Below, piece by piece: positions 1 to 8,945 of a stretch of DNA of 64,000 nucleotides; the stretch's first letter is position 1; every line of letters begins with the position of its first letter. The position numbers and the translations under genes were made by a program. The notes below the pieces were generated by a model. That model was not told where the DNA came from. It did no database searches and was given only the letters and a program-made list of their open reading frames with translations. The DNA comes from Dipteris shenzhenensis (lineage: Eukaryota > Polypodiophyta > Polypodiopsida > Gleicheniales), in NCBI GenBank assembly GCA_047967505.1, contig CM106540.1. The stretch is one strand, 5' to 3'.

Positions 1-444
1 TATAATTTAAAATGTGAAAATTTTAAATTTAAAAAACGTTTAATGAGGCATTTTTTATTCAAAATGTGAAAATGTTCTATATTTCTGTTTTTTTTATGTA
101 GCATTTTCTTTTTGGTAGAATGTAATTAAATTTTAGTTTATAAGGAAAATTATAAAAAATTTCTAAATTTATAATGCATTTTAATGTTTTTTTGAAATTT
201 ATAAATTACGACATTTTTTATTTAAAATGTGAAAATGAAATTTTTTTTTTTAAATAGAGCTATTTTTATTAAATAAAAAAACGTTCATAGGAATAATTAT
301 AAAGTATTTATAAATTTGAAATGCATTTGTAATTTTTTTTTTAATTTTTGAATTACGACATTTATAATTTAAAATGTGAAAATTTTAAATTTAAAAAACA
401 TTTAATGAGGCATTTTTTATTCAAAATGTAAAAATGTAAAAATT
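1..444. repeat. AT-rich direct repeat, period about 362 bp
   Basis: The first ~80 bases (TATAATTTAAAATGTG... to TTCAAAATGTG) recur almost unchanged at 363-444. A shorter related block (TTACGACATTTTTTATTTAAAATGTGAAAATG) lies at about 205-237. The whole stretch is very A/T rich and has no coding potential. Confidence 0.75.
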
Positions 445-1740
445 AGGTTTTTAAAAATCATCTTTAGGAATGGCCACTAGTTGAGGTGGATTGCCCAACC
501 AAAATAGGAAATGAAGATACAAGACATTTTGTATAAGACTTGCTTAACTTATCAAATTAATACACAAACATAAACCTACTAGTCAACTATTGGAGTTGGA
601 CATTAAAGATTGACTAGTGACATGGTTGGTGACCAAAGCTTGAAGTTGACTAGACACTTTGGGACAAGCAAGTTCTTTAGAAGGAAACTAGGTTTAAGCT
701 TGGGTAATCATCCCTAATATATTGGGAAATTACTAATGATAAATCATCCTTTAACTATTTGGCAATTAGTAAGGATCGATTCTACTAGGAAATATGTTGA
801 AGGCATATGTCCCCTATTAGTCAATAGGCATGCATGATAAGGCTATAGCTTGGAAATGCCTAGATAGTGGCTTAGTCCAAATCTTCAATATCCCTTAAGA
901 AGACATGAAATAGTGGCTTAGACCTTAAGAAGACATGGAATAGTTTGCAAATGTCTAATTCTTCTAAGTTATGCATAGACTCTAGCATAACTGAAAAAAG
1001 AATATTACAAGATTGAGAATATTTGGATGGGTCTTCAAGAACTCGAATATTACGGTCTGTGCCTATAAACTGTTTGAGATTCTTATGCTATCACTATGGC
1101 ATGCTTTAGATCTAGCACTTTGATCATGTTTGTTGTCTAGTTCCATAATTCATCTACTTCTCTTATATGTATAAGAAGAAAGAAATACGCCATAGAGAAA
1201 CTGAAAGTTTAACTAGAATACCTAACATTCATTGCACATGGGACTCTAGTGGATCTATATTCATTCCACATTCATGCTAATATATGCAAGTGTTTTGATC
1301 AACTATAGACCTAAGTTCAAATAGAGCCTGTTAATGACTGAATCTCTCCTAATCATCCCTTAATGATCATAGATAATAGTATGGGCCACTATAAGGATTG
1401 GTTAGGAGCTATTTTTGAAATGCCAAACTTTGAAATGAAGTCAATATTCATTGTGTTGAGGAATATTTGTCGGGTGGATCTAGTTGAAGAGAGAAATCCA
1501 TGTTGCATAACATTTGTCTGAGTTGAGCAGCCTCAAATCGACTTAAGAGAGAGAGAACTCCATAACCTTCAAGAGTCGACATTTGAAGCATCCCATTCCA
1601 TGTTGTTTGCTACATGGCAGCTCGCCATGTGGCACACATACATCCCTTTTTGCATTGTAGGGAAACCTATGACTAATGTTAACAACATTTATCTTGTCTT
1701 TTACAAATGACTAAGATGTTTTCCCAAAAAGACTTTGTAA
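445..1740. other. Non-coding stretch with one half of a 48-bp dispersed repeat
   Basis: No open frame resembles a protein. Positions 460-507 (ending in GTGGATTGCCCAACCAAAATAG) are repeated with about one mismatch at 2141-2188. The adjacent 21 bases at 520-540 recur as their reverse complement at 2108-2128. Otherwise I see nothing. Confidence 0.6.
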
Positions 1741-1799
1741 CAATAATCACGTGAACCACCTCATAACCAAAATAGTATGGATGCTACATATCTCCTTTC

Positions 1800-2090
1800 C
1801 CTCGTTGAAACTATGTCACACATGGAATGTCAACCACATGCTCAAGGAATTATATGCTAGTTTCATTGTAAGCAAGGGTGGTCTCTTTCTTGCTAGTCCA
1901 ACCATAGGCAACGGTGACGCTTATTACTTGAGCTCAACCAAAATTAACATTAGTTATCGTATGCAACCCTTCCCATTGCATAGGGACATCCAAGGATTTA
2001 ATTTTCAAAGTTTTTGAATCCTCTTCTAGGGATCTTGTGCCCTTTGTTGTTGCTACGTATGTGGATGATCTCATTCCAAAACTATTTTTA
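1800..2090 (+). pseudogene. Faint Ty1/copia reverse-transcriptase relic
   Basis: Positions 2040-2075 read PFVVATYVDDLI, which resembles the YVDD active-site strand of copia reverse transcriptase. About 230 bases upstream, in another frame, TWNVNHM resembles the copia W-x-V-x-x-M-D-V strand. Nothing between or around them is in a continuous frame. This is a tentative call from two short motifs, and chance is a real alternative. Confidence 0.3.
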
Positions 2091-2478
2091 CAACTAGAAG
2101 TCGAGTGAGTCTTATACAAAATGTCTTGAACCAAGTGATGATCTATAGGAATGGCCACTAGTTGAGGTGGATTGCCCAACCAAAATAGATAATATTGAAA
2201 AGGCTTAATTATTTTCTCAAAGTTCTCGCTTTAAAAGGTCTGTAGTGTGAACCCGCTCTCTTTTTTAATGTGTAGTCCGAGAAATACTAGATGCGCCTTG
2301 CTTGTGTATCGTTCAAAGTAATGTATTAGGTATCCTTCTATCTCCTCCATATCTATTGCAAACCCAAGGCAGTAAAGCATTCAAAGAAGGTCTTATTAAC
2401 CAAACCTCTCCACTATCTGTCCTTAGTATAGGGGCCATTAGTGGACAATGTGGTCCTTACACCACATGTGGAAAAGTT

Positions 2479-2608
2479 TCATATTGGATAAAAAGTGAAA
2501 AAAGGGAAACATATAAGGAAAAAATATTTGAGACATCTAAGTTTAAAAATGCAACAACTAGAGTGAAAAAATTCTAATCAAAATTAAGAATTATTAATAA
2601 TATTGATT
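2479..2608. repeat. Dispersed repeat copy related to 17.44 and 18.37 kb
   Basis: The segment GGATAAAAAGTGAAAAAAGG...AAACATATAAGGAAAAA...AAAAATGCAAC...AATAATATTGA matches, with scattered differences, segments at about 17,438-17,570 and 18,372-18,480. It has no evident coding content, so it is probably a fragment of an unclassified dispersed repeat. Confidence 0.6.
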
Positions 2609-2785
2609 AATATTGAGCCACACATTTGGCCCATCTACCGGTAGGTGCATAGGATCTAGCTCATCAAGGAGTACGTACAAATAGTTTTCATTACGTAAAT
2701 AGATTATAAGTCATATTGAATAGAATATTATTTTCATTACCCAAATAGAATATTAATTTCCATGTGTTTTTTTTGTGAATGCGCC

Positions 2786-4736
2786 AGCCAGCGCACAGGT
2801 TCTAGCACCACTATTCGTATGCAGATAGAGATGCTGAGAGCTGAGATGAGGGCACTGCAGGATGCTAGGGCACCCCTCACTTGGTTGCGAGCCTGGATTC
2901 AGTTATTGAGGCTCTGAGTCGATTGGACACAGTTGAGGACGTTGTGGATAGCTTTCAGGCACAGGCTGAGGCGGAGATCACTGGTGGTGGCTTGGATTGG
3001 AGAGCCATTCGACAGTTGTTTGAGCGAGAGTCACATCACAGGGAGGCCTTGGAGGACATGTTTTGGGATGGTCACACCGAGGCGATGCGACCACGATCAG
3101 GGCTCCCCTTGCATATTTTACGGTGTAGGCACCCCATCATAGCAGCACACATTTATCCGAGATATCTTGCTGCGAATGGTGGTCGATTGCCTCACAACCG
3201 CCAGATAGCCAGGTCGTTTGCCATGCAGCTTTACGCTGAGTTTGTCCTTGGTCATCGGGTGGACTACCTCAGTACCCGTCCAGGATCAGGAGCGGGACGT
3301 GGTAGGATGGGGCGTCAGGAGCGTCAGATTGTAGGTGTTCGGCGTCGACGCGAGGGACCAGAGTTGCACACCATCCCTGCACCGGCATTGCGAGCGGTGG
3401 GAGGACAGATTAGGGGGGATGTTCATTCAGTGGCATCATCCTTGCAGCACATGGTCTCTGCCCTATCGAGATCTATTGCGATTCCACCTCCCCCACCTCG
3501 ATCATCGATGGAGCATCCCACATCTACACCACCTCCCACATCTACGGCGCCTCAGCACGAGTTGGAGGCTCGAGACAGACGGATTGCAGAGTTGGAGGCA
3601 TTGTTGGCCGAGTCTAGGGACGAGGTTAGTTATTTTGATTATGTTAGTTTATTTTTTTGTAGCGTGTTTTGAACTGAAGTTTTTTGGTTAATTCTCACCA
3701 TGTACGCGACATGTTTGCATTGCAGGCACATCTATTGCGTCAGGAGATGGAGTCTCACGTACGACTGTTGCAGACAGATTTGGAGGAGCAGAGGATTCGG
3801 ACACGCATAGCATACCATCGCGCAAAGCACTATATTTTGCAGTTGAGGCATATTAGTCGTGATCCGTCGCGCCATAGGATCGACCCCAGTGTGGCCCTAT
3901 ACCCTGCTCCTCCTGTAGATGTGCCGACTAGGACACCCATAGACGCAGCAGTCGTAGCGAGGCTTCCTACTGCCACTTGTGTCCTCTACCACGAGGACTT
4001 TGACACCGTAGGGTGGTTTGGACTAGGGTGCGGCCACATCGCACATCTCCATTGCATGACCCGCCACATGGTGGCACGTTCAGTGTGCCCTGTATGCTTT
4101 GCTGACATTGATGTGGTGACATACAGAGGACTGGGCATGGATGATCTATATCCTGGTCATCGTCAGGCTGTTGATCCATTCGCCTGTGTAGTCTTGACAG
4201 AGCACTACAGGGAGGAGGCACAGAGAGCATTGCTGATGCAGGAGGGTGCGGATACATCGGTGGTTGCATCATGCGTTCCACGATGCTTTTCGTACGGTGA
4301 TTTCATGCCAGGTGATGAGGCACGAGCGGAGGAGGCACGCCGGATTGAGCGAGAGGCAGAGCTGCAGACATCATTGCAGCAGTGGGTGGAGCAACAGCTA
4401 GGGCGGGGCCGAGACCAGCGTCTTTCACATGTAGAGATGATTACTCGCGCTGGATTTGAGGCACGAGTATTCGCAGATGCACGGCTATGGGAGCTGAGAC
4501 GCGCGTACATAGAGGAGGCGAGGGAGGCAGAGATGGTAGCAGTGGCGCGTGCAGCATGCCCTCCTCTTCATTAGGATGAGGCTGGCCCATCTCATGCAGC
4601 TGATGAGGCTGGTCCATCTGAGCCGGCTTTGCCTGAGGGCACACAGCGGACGGTTGGGCAGCGGGTCATACAGGAGCCACATCAGCGTTCCACTAGAGGA
4701 TCATATGTAGAGTTATCAGATTCGGATTCAGATTGA
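2786..4736 (+). pseudogene. Decayed two-exon gene with RING-like zinc finger
   Basis: I do not recognise the family. Exon 1 (open from about 2,881) ends at GACGAG|gttagt (3,624). A 101-bp intron follows and ends in cattgcag (3,725). Exon 2 continues in phase with a charged helix and a RING-H2-like finger at about 3,970-4,110: C-x2-Y, then CGHIAHLHC and CPVC. The second zinc cysteine is Tyr, one base from Cys (TGC to TAC). A proline/threonine-rich linker precedes a coiled-coil-like segment, and the C-terminus is acidic (SDSDSD) if the TAG at 4,572-4,574 is read through. That TAG is one base from CAG. Upstream of 2,881, MQIEMLRAEMRALQD continues the coding in another frame, so a 1-2 base indel is likely. 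RING proteins are usually E3 ubiquitin ligases. The missing cysteine, frameshift and stop suggest a pseudogene, possibly mobile-element-borne. Confidence 0.55.
3625..3725 (+). other. Intron of the RING-like gene
   Basis: Donor gttagttattt and acceptor tttgcattgcag bound a T-rich 101-bp segment. Removing it joins two frames exactly in phase (744 nt of exon 1 from 2,881, then GCA CAT CTA). Confidence 0.7.
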
Positions 4737-6175
4737 TTGTTTAGGCTTCACACGTTTCTTGTATAGGGATGCACTTTTGCAGCATGATGATGATGATGTA
4801 CAGATTCATTTTGGTACTTTCATGATATTGTTCCCACTTTTATGATGTATGAGCATTTTCGTACTTTCATGATGTTCTTCACACTTTGTTTATCTCAATT
4901 TATCTCAGTTTATAGTTTGTTTAATACATAAGGTATTTAAAAAAGAATGCCATGTGAAGTAATTGTAAACATTAAACATCAAACATATCAAAATTCATCT
5001 TTTTTTGGATGAAAATTTTATTTTGCTGATAAAAGTTTTTCATTTTTTAAACAAAAATTTTATTCTATTCATGTTTGTCAATAAAGTGTGTTTCAAAATC
5101 CAAATTTTCATCAATTTTTCAAAAAGACAACTATTGTCATATTCATGCTTCCAAATCTAGCCTTCCGATCTTAATATCAAAATATGTTGAAATTCAACCA
5201 TTTGATAAACTAATTTGTATAAAAAGAAAATTACTTTTTTTAGACAATGCCATAGCCCAATGTAAAATTGTTTCATCAAATGAAATTAGATATTAAAGTA
5301 ACATCAATTTTACCAACTTTCAATTTATGCTATTTACAAAAAGTATTCTAGAAATGTATATTGGTACAAAACTTATCCATGACTCCGAGGGCAATGTTGT
5401 TACCTATGTGTAAATCAATTGATAAAAAAGTCTTTCAACACCAATGAACTTGAGGGAATGTATGATCTGGAGATACTTAAACAACATGACAAAAGGAAAA
5501 AATTCGAGAAATCACCAATGTGTGGACATGCTTAGTTTGTAGGGTGTAGAAATTCTTGTATATGGATTTGATATGGGCACTTGCATAGAAAACAATTGGT
5601 ATTTCAAAGAAAAAGCTCTAGCAACTCTCTTAGTTGAATGAAGCAGTTTCTTCTCCTTTGCAATTTGTCATGTTTTTTAAATTAAAGGAGAGAATACTTT
5701 TTGCAAATGATAATACTAGACATTTTTAGGTTCTGCAATAAAATATAAGTAATATTTTATGCATTCTTTTTTCACAATTCTAGTTTTTTAATATTATTGA
5801 CATGAAGCGTATATTTTGTCCCTACAATTTTTAAAAAATATAAATTTTTTGGGGATTTTTTTCAAAAATGGAGTTAGACTTGTCCTTTGCATGATTTTGT
5901 TGTTATTTATTATGACTCAGTGTTTAATTTGTCTCTTATTGTTAACAATACTTGTGCTAATTGGTGATCAAAGAAAACAAGACCTAATTATTTGTCATAT
6001 TTGAACCACAATCACATGTGCCTTCCAAATCACAATCGCATATGCCTTCCAAGTTTCTAAGGACTATTTCAATTTCCTTAATATGACATTTGCCAATGCA
6101 CCAATCTAATTATTATGCATGTATAAAAGATAATGAACATAAAGAAGAGAAATCAACACAATTGGCAATTAAAGC
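4737..6175. other. Intergenic, AT-rich, no gene seen
   Basis: After the 3' end of the RING-like gene there is a short (GAT)n run near 4,785 and then about 1.4 kb of A/T-rich sequence. The only open frames are short and low in complexity. Nothing recognisable. Confidence 0.6.
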
Positions 6176-6182
6176 ATGTATA

Positions 6183-6475
6183 TGGGAATACAAGGAAGGT
6201 GTGGCATGCTAGCCCACCATTTTATTTCACTATTTTCTTTTGCATTTAGTGGTTTATGTACAAGAGAAAGGATTGGCGGTTGGTATAAGGAAAAGTGTTG
6301 GTATTTGGTTTATGTAAAAAGAAAGGGTTGTTGTGGCTATGCACCAAAAAAATATACACATATTAACAATCCCACTTCTCCCTCTTAAACTCTACTCATG
6401 TATGGGAGTACAAGGAAGGTGTGACATGTTAGGCCACAATTTAATTTTACTATTTTCTTTTGACTTTGGTGGTAC
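6183..6475 (+). repeat. 70-bp direct repeat flanking the satellite array
   Basis: GGAATACAAGGAAGGTGTGG...CTATTTTCTTTTG...TGGT at about 6,183-6,253 recurs with about 10 changes at about 6,403-6,472, directly before the satellite array. No gene is evident. Confidence 0.6.
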
Positions 6476-6484
6476 GCTAACATG

Positions 6485-7311
6485 TAGTCGTGCTAGTAGG
6501 GATTGCTTCTACGTGGCGCAAACCAAATCAGTTGGAGACCAAATCTTGCGTGGATGTACGTCTAGGGTAGCCTAAGAGGCGTGTGAAGTTTCGTCCCCAA
6601 CAGGGTTTAGGATTTAGGGTCCAAGGTTTAGGGTTTAGGGTTTAGGGTTTAGTCGTGCTAGTAGGGATTGCTTCTACGTGGCGCAAACCAAATCAGTTGG
6701 AGACCAAATCTTGCGTGGATGTACATCTAGGGTAGCCTAAGAGGCGTGTGAAGTTTTGTCCCCAACAGGGTTTAGGATTTAGGGTCCAGGGTTTAGGGTT
6801 TAGGGTTTAGGGTTTAGTCGTGCTAGTAGGGATTGCTTCTATGTGGCGCAAACCAAATCAGTTGGAGACCAAATCTTGCGTTGATGTACGTCTAGGGTAG
6901 CCTAAGAGGCGTGTGAAGTTTTGTCCCCAACAGGGTTTAGGATTTAGGGTCCAGGGTTTAGGGTTTAGGGTTTAGGGTTTAGTCGTGCTAGTAGGGATTG
7001 CTTCTACGTGGTGCAAACCAAATCAGTTGGAGACCAAATCTTGCGTGGATGTACGTCTAGGGTAGCCTAAGAGGCATGTGAAGTTTCGTCCCCAACAGGG
7101 TTTAGGATTTAGGGTCCAGGGTTTAGGGTTTAGGGTTTAGGGTTTAGCCGTGCTAGTAGGGATTGCTTCTACGTGGCGCAAACAAAATCAGTTGGAGACC
7201 AAATCTTGCGTGGATGTACGTCTAGGGTAGCCTAAGAGGCGTGTGAAGTTTCGTGCCCAACAGGGTTTAGGATTTAGGGTTTTGGGTTTAGGGTTTAGGG
7301 TTTAGGGTTTA
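6485..7311 (+). repeat. Satellite class A: 165-bp monomers with TTTAGGG blocks
   Basis: Five tandem units start at 6,485, 6,652, 6,817, 6,982 and 7,147 (period 165-167). Each has a core of about 115 bp (GTCGTGCTAGTAGGGATTG... to GTCCCCAACAG) followed by about 50 bp of telomere-like sequence with four near-contiguous TTTAGGG heptamers. Units are nearly identical, which implies recent amplification or homogenisation. Most units carry the ACGTGGC core of a G-box/ABRE. The G-rich blocks could form G-quadruplexes (inference). Confidence 0.93.
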
Positions 7312-8625
7312 GTCGTGCTAGTAGAAATTGTAAAAATGTATGCATTTGTCCTTCCACGTGGCGCATACCAAATCAGTTGGAGACCAAATCTTGCGTGGAT
7401 GTACGTCTAGGGTAGCCTAAGAGGCGTGTGAAGTTTCGTCCCCAACAGATAATTCCACATGCGTATTTAATTAGTACGTGCGCCATTTTTCATACGTAGT
7501 CACGAGTGCTAGTAGGGATTGTAAAAATGTACGCAACTGTCCTTCCATGTGGCGCATACCAAATCAATTGGGCACCAAATCTTGCGTGGATGTACATCTA
7601 CGGTAGCCTAAGAGTCGTGCGAAGTTTCATTCCCAACAGATAAGTCCACACGCGTATTTCGTTAGTACATGCGCCATAGCTCATACGTAGTCGTGCTAGT
7701 AGGGATTGTAAAAATGTACGCATTGTACCTTCCACGTGGCGCATACCAAATCAATTCAGACCAAATCTTGCATGGATGTACGTCTACGGTAGCCTAAGAT
7801 CCGTGCAAAGTTTAATCTCCAATAGATAAGTCCACATGCATATTTGGTTAGTACGTGCGCCATTTCTCACACGTAGTCGTGCTAGTAGGGATTGTAAAAA
7901 TGTACGCATTATACCTTCCACATGGCGTATACCAAATAAGTTGGAGACCAAATCTTGCGTGGATGTATGTCTAGGGTGGCCTAAGAGTCGTGCGAAGTTT
8001 CATTCCCAACAGATAAATCCACATGCGTATTTCGTTAGTACATGCGCCATAGCTCATACGTAGTCGTGCTAGTAGGGATTGTAAAAATGTACACAGCTGT
8101 CCTTCCATGTGGCGCATACCAAATTAGTTGGGCACCAAATCTTGCGTGGATGTACGTCTATGGTAGCCTAAGAGCCGTGCAAAGTTTAATCTCCAACAGA
8201 TAAGTCCACATGCATATTTGGTTAGTACGTGCGCCATTTCTCACACGTAGTCGTGCTAGTAGGGATTGTAAAAATGTACGCATTATACCTTCCACGTGGC
8301 GCATACCAAATAAGTTGGAGACCAAATCTTGCGTGGATGTATGTCTAGGGTGGCCTAAGAGTCGTGCAAAGTTTCATTCCCAACAGATAAGTCCACACGC
8401 GCATTTCGTTAGTACATGCGCCATAGCTCATACGTAGTCACGAGTGCTAGTAGGGATTGTAAAAATGTACGCATTGTACCTTCCACGTGGCGCACACCAA
8501 ATCAATTCAGACCAAATCTCGCGTGGATGTATGTCTAGGGTGGCCTAAGAGTCGTGCGAAGTTTCATCCCCAAGAAGCAAGTCCACACGCGTATTTCGTT
8601 AGTACGTGCGCGAATTTTCTTAGTC
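7312..8625 (+). repeat. Satellite class B: 187-bp monomers, dimeric higher-order repeat
   Basis: Seven units (starts about 7,312, 7,499, 7,690, 7,875, 8,063, 8,250 and 8,437) share the class A core. The telomeric block is replaced by about 70 bp (ATAAGTCCACACGCGTATTT...CATACGTA), and an extra TGTAAAAATGTACGCA lies near the start. Unit 8,250 matches unit 7,875 far better than its neighbour, and 8,063 matches 7,690, giving a dimeric higher-order period of about 374 bp. Repeated short open frames at 7,836 and 8,210 are by-products of this. Confidence 0.9.
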
Positions 8626-8945
8626 ACGTTTTTAAAATGTCCTAATGCACAAAACAAATTACAACATTACTACTAATAAACAATTTTTTGTATTACAAAC
8701 ACAACAAATCCCATTGAGAAGACATCGGACATCATGTTAAAAATAGAATCTAATACAATGATGTGTATGAACGTGTATACAGCCATCACAGTGAAATACA
8801 AAATATGAGTCCATGAAAATTACAATGGTACGGTCACACAGTGAGCCTATACATATCGAATACAAAAAAGTGTAATCAACTAGTGATACCCAATAAAAAT
8901 CAATCTGATCAACTGATGATCCCAAAAAATATGATATGTAATGTG
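8626..8945. other. Gap between satellite array and transposase-like gene
   Basis: A/T-rich sequence between the last satellite unit and the stop codon of the minus-strand gene. It should hold that gene's 3' end. No terminal inverted repeat was recognised. Confidence 0.5.

Noticed and set aside
6600-7311. True chromosome end (telomere)
   Set aside because: TTTAGGG blocks are short (four units), regularly interrupted by the satellite core, and followed by ordinary sequence; this is interstitial.
7836-8437. Two nearly identical 75-residue open frames
   Set aside because: They are the same satellite unit read twice, 374 bp apart; not genes.
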